A DNA stretch of 62,000 nt from Chrysomallon squamiferum (GCA_012295275.1 CM022670.1:41977974-42039973), one strand, 5' to 3'; counted from the first letter of the stretch, positions 41,891-55,057 are shown. Translations and numbers: made by a program. Notes: generated from the letters alone by a model not told the origin.

Positions 41891-42330
41891 CTGTTCAACA
41901 AGAGACCACGTCACAAAACGTTGTCATCGGAGATGCAAACAAGCGAGCAATGGCGGACGCTGAGAGCGCCATCTAGCGAGCAGCAGCGCCGCGGGCTGCC
42001 TGGGATTACCTTCATTACACCAGTCCTGGGAGAGTGTCTAATTTGTCTCGGCTTCTTGCTCGTGTCAACCAAGCGAGATGTGAAACCTTTAACATTCAAG
42101 TGAACATTTCTTCTTCCCGCTGCATCTCGCAGTATCCATAGTAACGCAGAGGATGGGCGCATCGAGAGAGGATATCAAAGAGGTTTTGAGTGAGGCTGTG
42201 CAGATCAATAGCAGAGGCCCGGGGCAAAGTCAAAGACACGGAAACACACAGGACGAGGGATAAAATAAATTTGACAATTTCCGTTCTGACATCAGCATAA
42301 CCCACTCATCTGGGATTGAAGAAAGATTTG
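41890..42330. promoter_or_regulatory. GC-rich island with CTCF-like and X-box-like motifs
   Basis: AGCGCCATCTAGCGA at 41965-41979 is, on the minus strand, a CTCF-type core (CTAGATGGCGCT). GTATCCATAGTAAC at 42132-42145 fits the RFX X-box. Open frames on both strands have no known domain. Likely a regulatory element. Confidence 0.42.
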
Positions 42331-42889
42331 CAGCTCTTTCCAGATCAGAAAGGAAATTTTTTACTTAGTAAAATGTAACATAATAAATGTCTCAGTTAAT
42401 AAAGATTAGAAATATTTGATTTCTAAACTTTTTTTTTCTTCTGTTATTTTAAGTTAATGAGAAATGACTGTGTTCTACCTGATGTTAACTAATTCTGGTA
42501 ACACGTTTCTACAGTGTCTGTCTTTCTTTGTTATCTGCTGTAGATGTCTGTGTTCTGTGTGTCCTTCTGTCTATCTACATGATTATAATCAGCTGCCTAA
42601 TCGCTGTCTGCACAGGTATAAATTTATAATACTCTGTCTAATATTTGTCTGTCTGTATATTTATAATTATCTTTCTGATGTCTCTCCTTGTATGTCGTTT
42701 TTTTTGTGTGTTTTTTTTTTTTTTTTTTTTTCCACTGTCCTTTTTATCTTTCTTTCAACATTTGTTATATGCAATAATCTTTAATTTTACCTGAATGTGT
42801 TTGTCGGTTTCTAAGTCTGTCTGTATTAATCAGTTACTGTTTAACTGACTTTTTCTCTTTTATTTCCATAAACACTGCGTAACACAGTG

Positions 42890-43200
42890 AAGCAAACTCA
42901 AGTCCTGCATCTTAATGATTGATAACAAAGTGGCATCGGCAAAGATCGGGTGTCTCCGGCAGCCTATGTGATTGATGGCGGAGTTGTATCGGAGGGCATC
43001 TCTGATGGACTCGTGCACGAACATTATCCTATCTGCTGTCCTGCACGTCAGCTCGTCGGATATCTTAAACCATTCGCGCGTCTCCTAGAGGCCTTTCTGT
43101 CAAACACCCAACACGGAGCAGGTGATGCCATTTCCAATTACGTATAAAATAGAAAATAGTAACACGAGTGGAAATGTCCTCCAACTGGACTCCGTAATAG
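42890..43200. other. GC-richer unique island
   Basis: A 65-codon frame at 42950-43147 has no recognised domain and no bounding splice sites. Candidate conserved non-coding element. Confidence 0.35.
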
Positions 43201-43263
43201 TCACGTCATTTTCTGTTTTGTTAACTTTGAGTCAGCCCAAGTCTCAGATATAACATCGATACA

Positions 43264-43919
43264 GTCTAAACTGAGAGTAATTCTGTATTAACTGTACACC
43301 ATAAACTAGTAATAATTCTGTATTAACTATACACTATAAACTAGTAGTAATTCTCTATTAACTATACACTATAAACTAGTAGTAGTTCTGTATTAACTAT
43401 ACACTATAAACTAGTAGTAATTCTGTATTAACTATACACCATTAACTAGTAGTAATTCTGCATTAACTAAAGACTATAAACTAGTAGTAATTCTGTATTA
43501 ACTAAAGACTATAAACTAGTAGTAATTCTGTATTAACTAAACACTATAAACTAGTAGTAATTCTGTATTAACTATACACCATAAACTAGGAGTAATTCTG
43601 CATTAACTATACACCATAAACTAGTAGTAATTCTGCATTAACTATACACCATAAACTAGTAGTAATTCTGCATTAACTATACACCATAAACTAGTAGTAA
43701 TTCTCTATTAACTATACACCATAAACTAGTAGTAATTCTGCATTAACTATACACCATAAACTAGTAGTAATTCTGTATTAACTATACACTATAAACTAGT
43801 AGTAATTCTGTATTAAATATACACTATAAACTAGTAGTAATTCTGTATTAACTATACACTATAAACTAGTAGTAATTCTGTATTAACTATACACTATAAA
43901 CTAGTAGTAATTCTGTATA
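43264..43919. repeat. 35-bp minisatellite, about 18 copies
   Basis: Unit CTAGTAGTAATTCTGTATTA followed by ACTATACACTATAAA, with CATTA and ACACC variants. Not related in sequence to the 35-bp array at 8.7 kb. Confidence 0.95.
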
Positions 43920-44164
43920 ACACAAATGCACGCATGACGCACACTAAACTATACGACTGAAGACAGAACTATCTAATCTACGAAATACTCTGTGTTAAAT
44001 GATGCGATGTAGCAACTGGATGTGGGCGTTCAAACGACCAGAGACTGAGCTGTGTCTTGTTTGCTGTGTATCTCAACACGGACTTCAGTGTCAGTCAGAA
44101 ACACAGCAAACGTCCACAGCTGTACACTCTCGTTTTATTAAGATGTCATAATTATCACTAGTGT

Positions 44165-45280
44165 GCTCGATCCCATAATTATAGTAATAATAAAAAATAA
44201 TATTAATAGTATTGCTATTACCACATTACCATTACTATAATTATTAGTGCTACTACCACCACTAGAATTACTACATTACTATTACAATAATTATTAGTGC
44301 TATTACTACCACTAGAATTACTACATTACTATTACAATAATTATTAGTGCTACTACTACCACTAGAATTACTACATTACTATTACTATAATTATTAGTGC
44401 TACTACCACCACTAGAATTACTACATTACTATTACTATAATTATTAGTGCTACTACCACCACTAGAATTACTACATTACTATTACTATAATTACTAGTGC
44501 TACTACCACCACTAGAATTACTACATTACTATTACTATAATTATTAGTGCTACTACCACCTCTAGAATTACCACATTAGTATTACTATAATTACTAGTGC
44601 TACTGTCACCACTACAATAACTATATTACTATTACTACAATTATTACTAGAATTACTATATTACTATTACATAATTATTAGTACTACTATTACCACTAGA
44701 ATTACTACATTACTATTACTATAATTATTCGTGCTACTATCACCTCTACAATAACCACATTACTATTACTATAATTACTAGTACTACTATCACGTTACCA
44801 CGTTACTATTACTATAATTTTAGTACTACTATCACCACTAGAATTACCACATTAGTATTAATATAATTATTAATAGTACTATATAATTATTTACTAATAC
44901 TACTACTATCACCACTAGAATTATCACATTACTATTAATATAATTATTAGTACTACCATCACAACTAGAATTACCACATTAGAATTAATATAATTATTAG
45001 TACTACTATTATCACAATTAGAATTACCACATTAGAATTACTGTAATTATTAGTACTACTATTACCACTATAATTACCATGTTGCTATTATAATAATTTA
45101 TTATACACTACCATTAGCACAACTCTTTCTACATTTACTCCTACTATTACTACTATAACTACTATTTATATTACTACTTTATTTAATATTGTTAACAAAT
45201 GTACTGCTACAACTACTAATATTACTTTACTATTCCTATTACTACTAATATTATCGTTACTACTGAGAACTAGTGATACT
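44165..45280. repeat. 50-bp minisatellite grading into (TAC/TAT) triplets
   Basis: Unit CTACATTACTATTACTATAA, TTATTAGTGC, TACTACCACC, ACTAGAATTA (50 bp). Regular copies at 44210-44620 become degenerate to the right. Confidence 0.92.
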
Positions 45281-45399
45281 TCTCCAGCTGCTAATGTATT
45301 ATTAGTACCAGTACTACAACTGTTACGCAATGACTTTGCCGTAGTTGGTGATTCTTTATGTAAATTGTTCTATTAAATCTAGTGAGTTATTCACTGAAA

Positions 45400-46360
45400 T
45401 TTCGCTCAGTGGAATGCGCTGTATTAAAATAATAAGATCGGGTGTGTTTATTATCTGCCAGTGAAACGTTGTTAGTTGACCTGACATGTCAGTAGGACGA
45501 GGTTAGACGTGAGAACGCAACTCATCCTGGGTCCAGTGTGCCTAGCATGCCATCGGGCGGTTTGTATCCAGCCCAATTAGATTCCGGGAACAAATTAATT
45601 CGCAGATTGAAGAATTAATTGATTCCTTTCGCTGCGAATTTCTCTCACTGCGAAAACCGTGTGGAAAAATCCTCATTTGGGACGCCAAGAACAGCCGCGC
45701 CCAATTTGATTACCTCCCCTCATTTGCATGGTTATTGGTGTCGAAGCAGACGTGGTTTGGTGGTGGGTTTTTTAATGGGCAGGACGTATTGCTGAAGATA
45801 TTAGTTTGAAGCTCATCATGCTGACTGGTGAAACTATCCAGAGAAGATTTCCGCGATCCCAGGAGAATGGGTGGCTTTGCATTCAGATAGGGAGAAAATT
45901 ACCGTTCAAATCTTCTAATTTCCAATGGACGTCTTGAAGCCGCCAAGAAATTCAACTTGGGTGAGAGGAATTAGGGATGAAAGGTCGAAAATTTGCCCGT
46001 CCATCATTAATGAACGGCTTCGTCTACAGATGGCGCAGAATGTGGGAAACCTGCACGATACTTGTCCCGCGGTAATTTTAGACGGGTCGATCGAAGAAAA
46101 CGAAATTGCATTTAAATTCTGTTGGCGATGTTTGCCGGGCGACAACCTGTCTTGTAATGTTTCTCCCAGAAATGAAGACGTATGAGTTAACACAAGATTT
46201 TCTATTAGTGACCGCCCGACATACATCACTCCTTAAAAGTTTTAACAAACCTCGTTTCTTTTCACTGAAGCCACATCGTTGTTTTTGCTGTTGGAATGAA
46301 TTTTGTTGGACACATCAATGCAGAGGTAGTCTGCGGCGAGTAAAACAATATTGACACGTG
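45400..46360. promoter_or_regulatory. Long non-repetitive island, probable conserved non-coding region
   Basis: About 950 bp of complex sequence, the longest in the gene-poor part. It has homeodomain-type sites (CCCAATTAG, ACAAATTAATTCG, AGAATTAATTGA) at 45570-45625. ATTTGCAT, a perfect POU octamer, is at 45722-45729. A CTCF-like CTACAGATGGCGCAG is at 46024-46038. Overlapping open frames on both strands at 45915-46229 have no recognised domain. Enhancer or boundary function is inference. Confidence 0.45.
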
Positions 46361-46464
46361 TGTTTGCTGCAATTAGCAGTCGGGACCAACTGTTTCTAAA
46401 TAACCTGTTTTTTCTCACATCACAGGTTTCTAGCTTAATTGTCGTGTGCTTGCTTTGTTTCTGT

Positions 46465-46770
46465 CTGTTAGTACGTGTGTGTGTGTGTATGTATGTATTT
46501 ACGTGTTAATGTATGCATTTATGTGTTTCTGTTAACGTGTGTATAGTTACGTGTTTAAATGTATGCATTTATGTGTTTCTGTTAACGTGTGTGTTGTGTG
46601 TTTATGTGTTAATGTATGTATTTATGTGTTTCTGTTAACGTGTGTTAATTTGTGTGTATTTACGTGTTAATGTATAATTTATGTTTTCTGTTAACGTGTG
46701 TTATGTCTTTGTATTTTATGTTAATGTGAATGTGTTAACGAGTTAATGTGTGTATTAGTTTTCAGTGAAT
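46465..46770. repeat. Degenerate ~55-bp repeat
   Basis: Copies share TTATGTGTTTCTGTTAACGT followed by GTGT and TTAATGTATG. Confidence 0.8.
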
Positions 46771-46885
46771 GGAGGGGGTTTAGCTATAATTGTTTTTAAT
46801 CTGGTCTGTACCTTATGTGTGAATGAATTAATCAAACTGATGGATTATTAAAGTATTAATCTGGAACCTCAATAAATCAAACTGA

Positions 46886-47115
<230 letters not shown>

Positions 47116-47942
47116 CCTGTATTATAAAAACAGTGGGCTGGTTTTCCACACAAACTAGCAACGCACGCTCTTCCACTGCGCTGCAGACGACCTATCACCC
47201 GATGCTTAGTGAGAAACGTGAGACAGCGGATTATTAAAGCTGACCTGTTTGTTTTCCGCTCGCAGTAAAACGAGCCCGCAGAAATGTTACAACGACGTCC
47301 TCGTTTCAGGCGATGTCCTGACAACGAGAATGTCGTAACGACAGTCATAACACAGAATTTTTTACTGTATGACAATTCATTAAAAACAAAAAGAAAATAA
47401 TTAATTAAAGTAAAACAAAATAATAATTTTAAAACAAAATAAATAAATAAAAATTTAGGAAATATATATAGAATGAATAATAATTTAAAATAGATAAATA
47501 AGTAAGTAAGTAAATAAAAGATAAATAAATGAAAAACTATATCTGATAAATAATAATTTGATTTTCTTAATTATGTCCGTCTTAAATCGTTTAATTAGTT
47601 TTAAATGTCGTAACTGTCACTATTTTATACACTTACATTTTAATTTGAAATCACAACACACACACACACACACACACGTATTTCTTTTTATAAATAATGT
47701 TTTTTTCATACATCAAACATCGTGAACTAACATTTCATTCATACTAATTCCTATAAAATTTACAATTATTTGACTTACTGTATTATTTTAATTTATGACA
47801 TTATTTTAAATAAGTTAATTATGTATATTCCTTTTATTTCAATCATTCAGTATTTATTTACTGCATATTTATTATATTATTACCAAATTGTCCATATTGA
47901 ATATATTATTCACTTTTACTTTAATATATGTATGTATGTATG

Positions 47943-47991
<49 letters not shown>

Positions 47992-48400
47992 GAGTGTGTA
48001 TGCGTGCATTTATAATATTTCACTTATTAAAATGACAGACGAAATAAAGAACAAACGGTAATAAAATAAAATAATTAGATAAACTAAACTGTCAATGATA
48101 ACATTTTTTGTGAGTCACCTGGTTCAGTGCTAGATATAATTCTGTTTTGTTGTTTTTGTTTCAGTGTGTTGTCAGTGTTCTGCCTTAGGTATTGTAAATA
48201 ATATTAAAACATAATTATATGTAATATAGTTTCAGCAACACCATTAAAAACAAACATGCTCTTCTCACTTTAATAAATAAGTAATAAAATATTTCAAAAC
48301 AACAATATTTTAGCGAATACCTCTCCAGTGTAGGAAGGGAGATAACTGATGGATACAAAACGAATGTTTCTCAATTGATATTTTTTATTATTATTTTAAT
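47116..48400. other. Unique AT-rich stretch
   Basis: A GC-richer piece at 47130-47345, (CA)n near 47655-47677 and (TA)n at 47947-47990. No gene recognised. Confidence 0.45.
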
Positions 48401-48660
48401 GAACATCACCGAGATATAACACAATAATAAAATTGTTAAATGTTTTATAATACTGTGTTAAAATTTTTATATGACAGTATTAAATATATTTTATAACATA
48501 ATGCTAAATATTTTATAACTTAATTTTAAAATATTTAGAACAAAATTCACTATGTTTTATAACATAACTGTTAAATGTGTTTTATAACATAATGTTAAAT
48601 ATTTTATAATATAATGTTAAAATTTTTATGATATAATGTTTAATATTTTTATAGCATAAG
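48400..48660. repeat. Degenerate ~25-bp AT-rich repeat
   Basis: Copies of TTTTATAACATAATGTTAAA with small indels. Confidence 0.8.
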
Positions 48661-49263
48661 TCATGTCTGTATACATGTGTGCACGTATATGTTTAGTATG
48701 CGTGTATTTATTTATGTATATGTGTTTATGTGTATATTTCTGTATGTGTGTGTGTATATATATATGTATATGTATGTATGCAATTATGCGTATATATAGT
48801 AAATAGATAGCCAGAAAGATACATAGATTTATATTTATATATGTATGTATATAATGTATGTGTTTTTGCATAAATATATGTATGTTTGTGTGCAAATATT
48901 CAAGTTTGTATTTTACTCTATCATTTCAAAGTTTGTTATTTTGTTATTTTAAAAACTATTTTAAAAAGTTTGGTTGACAAGCGGATTATAAGCAGCACTA
49001 TTGAAAATAACAAAACACAGAAAACAAAATTAATAAAAATGTTATAACAAAGAATCTGTGTGTTAACATTGCCCACACTTTATATATGGCATTAAGTATG
49101 ACACTGCCATAGCAACAGAGAAAACCTACGTCTCAGTTATTATGAATGTTTTGCTTTGTTAATAGGAAGGAGAGATTTAGTACAATGACTGATTGGTTCA
49201 GGTTTTTAAATTAGTTTCCAATCTTCGTCATATTACATATTCCTGCATGTGTAGCTTTTCATT

Positions 49264-49304
<41 letters not shown>

Positions 49305-50006
49305 GTTTTTATTTTAATTATCATTTTATTTTGCTTTTTTATCAGTAATTTTATTCATTATGTCAAAAATATAAATGTGTAGACAATATAAAACTGGAAC
49401 ATTATTTATTTTTAATAAGTATTAGACTTTTTCTTTTGTTCGCTGTTTTTGTTTGAACGTTTATTAATTATCACTGTTATTTGTTTATTATATTAACATA
49501 TATGTTGTGTGTTATACTCAGTCAGCTGGTATTGTTATATTTTGGTTCAACCAGTAATAAAAACTAGGTTATGAACTATTTATAACAAAACATCGATAGT
49601 GAATGAAAAAATAAAACATTTTCTGTGTTTTACGTTCACTTTGTTACTGAGTTTCGTTTATCTGTTATAAATATAGTTCTTAATCTTTGTGTTAATGGAT
49701 ATATAAAGAATACTGATAAATAAAATTTTAAAAAGTCACTATTCAACATTTTGTTCTATAGGTCTAAAGGTTTCAAAACGACTATACATTCTATAATTTG
49801 ATTTTGTACCTAAATAAAATGTGAAAGTTTGTGTGTTGAGATTATTTAAACTTTAATATTATTTATTTACTGTATTACTTTTATTTATTTATTTGTTTAT
49901 TTTATTTTATTTTATTTTATTATTATTTTTATTTTTATTTTTTTGATCAAGTAATTAATGTTTGTTAATGATTTTTAGAGCTTTGTGCGTGATAATATTT
50001 TATCTA

Positions 50007-50052
<46 letters not shown>

Positions 50053-50262
50053 TTGTTTTATTTTTTTTATTATTATTTTTATTAATTATTATTTTTTTTT
50101 ATTATTATTTTGTTGTTTTTTTAGGAAGTTTTCCAGAAATTTTCGATATAATTCTATCAGTGTCCTTGAATTAAGAATAAATGTATACAACTAAACCGAA
50201 TTCTGCAACACTATAGTTTAATACTTGTTATTATGCTAAAAACGAAATAAAATACAATACAA

Positions 50263-50300
<38 letters not shown>
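48661..50300. other. AT-rich stretch upstream of COX6C
   Basis: TGTATATG-type repeats at 48661-48890, TTTA at 49262-49305, ATT at 50008-50052 and an A run at 50269-50298. An X-box-like CTGCCATAGCAAC is near 49104. No exon recognised. Confidence 0.5.
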
Positions 50301-50329
50301 ATAACAGACAAAATATTGTATCGTGAATG

Positions 50330-50474
50330 ATAACGTGGTTTACGTGACTCGGAACGAGAACTACGGAATGAACCGAAATATAATTATCTCCCTTTTGTAA
50401 TCGCCATTCTGATAGCGAAGGTCAAAGCGGTTGACGAAATCATTCGTTCTTAGTCAAAGGTAGCAGAATACATC
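50330..50474 (+). promoter_or_regulatory. COX6C: Candidate promoter and non-coding first exon of COX6C
   Basis: This single-copy block lies just after a 30-bp poly(A) tract and ends at a consensus donor, ACATC|GTAAGT (50474|50475). The ATG of COX6C follows directly after an acceptor at 51444, so an upstream non-coding exon is required and this is the best candidate. It contains CGCCATTCT (YY1-like) and AAGGTCAAAG (nuclear-receptor half-site, ERR-like). Both motif types are frequent upstream of respiratory-chain genes. The transcription start is not resolved. Confidence 0.5.
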
Positions 50475-51444
50475 GTAAGTAACTCTCTTGAAAGAAAACT
50501 TTTATCTCATATAATTTTATAACATATACTTGTTTAATTATAACTTTTTTTATATATCGTGGCTCTTAACAGTTAATGAAAATAACATTTTTATCTCGTG
50601 TTCGTTTTACGTTTAGTAATGATGTATTTTCGCTCATTTCATCATTCCATTTTATGATGTTTATATTTGTTAAGGTGCATGGACATTTTATTTATCGTTT
50701 ACCAAAACAAGAAAATGACTTCAGGCAGAAATAATTAATTTTAAATAAACATTTTTATTTATATTTATTTTCGGATGGAAATATTTTCCGTGTTATTAGA
50801 TTTTATACTTAAAAGTTAATACTAATACGTAATAGAATTTAGAACCTGAACTGTAATATTTGATTTGTAATATTTATGAGAAATAACAGGAGAATGATGA
50901 TTTTTTTTTCCAGTAAGGTCATACATGATATTGTATGATTACATCATATAAACAGTCAAGCTCATGTTGTATCTTTATAAAATTAATATTTTCTGTATTT
51001 CTAGCATTTATTTACATGAAAAGTATTTCTGGAAACATCAGTATTATTGAAAAAATAATAATAATAATAATGTTCCAATTTTATATTGTTTAAATATTTA
51101 TATTTTAAAAATATTATATACATGGATCTTACATAATGTAATATTCCAGTTTGTAATCTGTGTATGTATGACCTTGCACACAACACATTTTCTTTTTTAA
51201 ACACACACACACACACATATGAGATGCAGTTACTGAATCTACAAAATGTTGAAATGTTTTATCTGCATAGAAATCAAATTACATTAAACTTTCATGTTTC
51301 ATGGCATTTATTGTGTAATATTATTTTGTAGATGTGTGATGAAATCATTGTAACTTCTGATGTAATACTTTGTTGTCGTTTTAAAAAAAATTTAAAGTCG
51401 CATAATATTACTGACATATATTGTTGTTGTTGTTGTTGTTGTAG

Positions 51445-51596
51445 ATGTCTCTGCTGAAACCACCGATGCGAGGACTTCTGTCCACACGTCTGAAACGTGA
51501 CTTCATAATTGCCTTTGTTTTGGGAGCAGGAACGTTGTTTGGAACGAAGTTTTTCCTCAACGATCCCAGGAAACAAGCTTACGCTGATTACTATGC
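51445..51596 (+). CDS. COX6C: COX6C coding exon 1
   Basis: Codons 1-50 plus two bases (phase 2). The preceding polypyrimidine tract is a (TTG)n microsatellite at 51420-51443, which also supplies the acceptor AG. Donor GTAGGT at 51597-51602. Confidence 0.93.
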
Positions 51597-52002
51597 GTAG
51601 GTGTCTTTATTCTTACGTGTTATACATGTTTCAGAAGTGTCATTTACTAACACAAATAAATATGTTTTTTTGTGGAATACACAAACATACGTAAACAGCC
51701 ACTTTATCATTTCGTTCTGATTAATGTCACTTTCTTGATACTAAAGATTAGCAAACTTTAAAATATTTAACTAGGACAACCAAATGTTTTATTTATTTTT
51801 TCATTCAGATATGCAGAACTTATGATTAATTAAAAACACAAATATATTCTTTATATATTTGTATTTTGAATTTTTCACTATGTATATATTGTCATTCTTG
51901 TTTAGCAATTACGACATGAAAAAAGACTACGAGGCCATGGTAAAGGCAGGAGTGTTTCAGTCAGTGAAACCTGATGGAACCATTAACACAGATGGCTGGT
52001 AA
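51445..52002 (+). CDS. COX6C: Cytochrome c oxidase subunit 6C (two coding exons)
   Basis: Joining 51445-51596 to 51906-52002 gives an 82-residue protein. COX6C is a small nuclear-encoded, single-helix subunit of respiratory complex IV in the inner mitochondrial membrane. Seen: PPMRGLLSTRLKRDF (6-20) matches the basic N-terminal segment of COX6C. One hydrophobic helix, about 20-37, follows (IIAFVLGAGTLFGTKFF), and then RKQAYADYYANYD (42-54) and AMVKAGVFQSVK (61-72), both family signatures. Mammalian COX6C is 75 residues and ends at about FQSVK; here PDGTINTDGW is added. The intron splits an Ala codon (GC|C), donor GTAGGT at 51597 and acceptor TTTAG at 51905. The ATG lies directly after an acceptor (TTGTTGTAG), so the 5' UTR is on a separate exon. 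The gene is convergent with the CABIT gene. Confidence 0.95.
51906..52002 (+). CDS. COX6C: COX6C coding exon 2 with stop codon
   Basis: Starts after TTTAG with the base completing Ala51, then reads NYDMKKDYEAM and on to the stop TAA at 52000-52002. A donor TTGG|GTGAGT at 52032|52033 follows 30 bp later, so the 3' UTR is split by an intron. Confidence 0.93.
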
Positions 52003-52413
52003 CGAAGATTTCTATGTGTAGGCAACACTTGGGTGAGTACTCAACAGCTTTCTAAATTTACATAATCAGTGCATTACAGACAGGTGATGAGATAAACAGT
52101 GTTAAAAGCCAGGTGTCTGTAATTGTCCAAATGCACATCGAGTATGTAATTTTGTATTCACTTTTTCACTGATAAGTGTTTGATGAGTAGTATTGAAATT
52201 AGAAAATGATAAAAGAAATTGTTATTTCCCTTGTATCACTTCTTGTAAATATGTATCACTGCTAGCAAGCTACACATTAATATTATAATTGCAGATGAAA
52301 AAGTTGTTACAGACTAGAAAATACAGCAGTGAGTTCAAATAATTGTTATATTTTTCATCTTTATTATTTTCTTTATGTAACAAAAATTTAGTTCTGTTTT
52401 ATTATTGTTTCAG

Positions 52414-52556
52414 CTTGTGGAAGTACTCAGAGGACTGTGTGAGAGAGGACAAACTGATAGACATTTTACTTGTGATCTGTTTTTAATAAATTATTAGTTA
52501 TTCTTTGTCCTTCGTCATCATTTCAATCCAATAAAATCTTTTTACACAACTGTGAC
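52414..52556 (+). other. COX6C: COX6C terminal non-coding exon (3' UTR)
   Basis: Begins after a good acceptor (TTATTGTTTCAG, AG at 52412-52413) that pairs with the donor at 52033. It carries two poly(A) signals, AATAAA at 52485-52490 and 52530-52535; the second is followed by a T-rich stretch suitable for cleavage near 52550. The exon boundaries are inferred from splice-site quality. Confidence 0.65.
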
Positions 52557-53128
52557 ATTGATTTTTTTTACTTCAGTTCAGCTGAAATTTTGACGTCTTT
52601 TTGAAAAAAATGTAATTTTTATTGAAGACAAATTATTGAAAATACAAAAATATATAAAAGTTAATGTGCATACATCAAATTTTTTCCTGCTTACCTATTC
52701 ACAGCAATTAAAATGATTTACTTGAACATAGAGATGTAATTTAAAATTGGAATTGTTTATAAAACAATTAGTAGCTGAACAGTTTGTCCAGTACAAGTCT
52801 CTCTTTTAATGTTTTCTAATGTGTGTTAATAAAGATTTCATAATTCAGCATAGGATTTTGTTTCTAAGTTTGAAGTGATAGAAGAAAAAAAATCATTGAA
52901 CAGTTAATCTGAATTACAATTATACAGAGTATATTTAATGTTTGTCACAGATAACAGACAGGTTTGAACTCTGAAGTCCAGCTCACAATGAAACTTGATA
53001 GTTAAACAGTATTTTATTGTCAGATATCAAATCATGACAGTCTACAGAATGTCTTCTGCAGAGTAATCGCATGATTTATGAGTTGCTGGCTGCAAAAGAA
53101 TTCTCCATGAATTTGAGAAATATATATT

Positions 53129-53596
53129 CAGTGGTATCTCGACAGTGCTGAGAAGAAGAAGTGGATGATGTCCATTGAATTAAAGCTTGAATTGATAGAA
53201 AAACATTAGGTGTGCATGTAGTCAACATGGCTAGGCAGTATGAGCGTAATAATTTTACGATATGTACCATACTTAAGCAGGAGTCAATAAAGGCTAGAAC
53301 TCCAGCCAAAGGTGTTAAAATAATTTCTAAGATGGGGAAACCCTAACCCTGTACACTTCACAAAACCAACTTATTTCTTTAGATCCTCTTTTATTTGTTT
53401 TTTATACAATATTTGTCATTTATACATACATTTTTCTTATTTAAAAACACATTTAGAAAAAAAAAACGGGTAGTTTTTTGGGGGCTGGAATGGATTAATG
53501 GTATTTCAATTTCAGTTGGGAAAACTGATTTCATATATGAGCAAATTGAGATATGAGCTTGGTCAGAATGAATTAAATTAAGTCACAGTACCACTA
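53129..53596. mobile_element. Probable hAT-type MITE, 468 bp
   Basis: The left end reads CAGTGGTATCTCGACAGTGC. The right end, read on the minus strand, is TAGTGGTACTGTGACTTAA, giving imperfect terminal inverted repeats. The flanks are TATATATT (53121-53128) and TATATATA (53597-53604), an 8-bp target duplication with one mismatch, as expected of hAT elements. The inner right part (GGGAAAACTGATTTCATATA, then ATGAGCAAATTGAGATATGA) resembles a widely dispersed CAGTGGTACC-ended family I recall from many animal genomes. It has no transposase frame. It lies between the convergent COX6C and CABIT genes. Confidence 0.6.
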
Positions 53597-54722
53597 TATA
53601 TATAAGTTAAACGTAGAGACTATATAACAGTTGTGTAAAAATCAGATTGGATTATATTCTAAATTGAATATTTATATTGACAAAATTGTACAGAAATTGA
53701 TAATTTTTAAAAATTAATTTTGTACAAAGACAAGTTAAAAAGGTATATCTGTCAATATTTGCATGACATTTTTGATTAAACATATTTGTCAATACCAACA
53801 CTTTAAAATAAAAAAATAATGAACAATGATGTAAAAAGGATATGTATTGATAAAATGATTGCTCAAAAACAAAAATGCTTTGGTAATAATGAGCGCAATG
53901 ACATAGTAAAATTTCTGTTTATGAGAAAATGTTTTGCTTTTAAACATGGTTGGGGGTGGGTAGGGTTGAGGTTTTCTAATCTAATTTTACATGTTCACAT
54001 TGTAGATGTGATCTCATCATTATTAATGCCGAAAGTCAAAACTGAAATTTTTGTGAACTTACTCAGTCTGCCTGAGGAAAAAACAGGAAAAAAAGATAAT
54101 TAGATAAACATTTAATCAGAGAAAATTATGATAATTTGAGTGAGATGAAAACATGGTTTTTGTTACATATGCAGTGATTTGTACTGCAGTGATTATCTTT
54201 GGCATATAGATATTTATTTAGTTAGTTTACTGATGAACTGTTAAGATAGAAATTTATAAATGTTTCACACAACAGTGGTTTAAACAAAAACAAATTTGCA
54301 AAAGAATAGTTTGAGTAAGAAAATTATAAAAATATTTTACAGAACAATGGTTTAACTAAAAACACTATTAAATAAAAGACAATATTTGAGGAATGGTTTA
54401 AATAAAAATATAAATGTATAAATATGTTTTATAGAACAGTTTAAATACAAATTTACAAAGGTGTAGTACAGGATGTCAGCATGCTCAAATAAAGTTATAC
54501 TGTATTAAAATGACAGCAGAGTAAATATCAGTTTTTACTCTGAATTTTTGCTTATAGAAAAACAAATAGGTTTGAACAGGACACAGAATTTTAAACTATT
54601 GCTGTCTTTTAAGCTGATACTGAAGTGGTGGAAATTTAAAACATATATATTTTTTTTGTTTTAAAGATACTGATATCAGAGGGTGTTGTGTAAATAAAAT
54701 TAGTTTTATGTTCTTTGTCACA

Positions 54723-54778
54723 TCAAACTGAAGTCGTCCGTGGAAATCTGCTTTGATGACATTCTACAGTGTTTGATT
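54723..54778 (-). CDS. CABIT protein, terminal coding exon
   Basis: The acceptor TTTACTTTCAG is followed by AA, which completes Glu722, then SNTVECHQSRFPRTTSV and stop TGA at 54725-54723. The phase agrees with exon 3. A candidate minus-strand AATAAA lies at 54218-54213, giving a 3' UTR of about 0.5 kb; another is at 53018-53013, beyond the inserted MITE. Confidence 0.78.
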
Positions 54779-54845
54779 CTGAAAGTAAATAATATTTAAA
54801 ATTTACTTACTCAAATTTAGTTTTATTAAATATTTGTCAATTTTA

Positions 54846-54891
<46 letters not shown>

Positions 54892-55004
54892 GTAATAATA
54901 ATAGTGATAATAATAATATAATAAGAGTAACAACAACAATAATAATAAAATTCATATTAAAAAAGATAATTGAGAAGAAAACTAGATTCTGCTGTAAATG
55001 TTTT

Positions 55005-55057
<53 letters not shown>

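Noticed and set aside
45915-46229. Overlapping open frames on both strands of the 45-46 kb island
   Set aside because: Both strands are open over the same bases, neither translation is recognisable, and no consensus splice sites bound them.
53338-53352. Telomere-like CCCTAACCCTG
   Set aside because: Only about two units and inside a MITE; too short to be an interstitial telomere.
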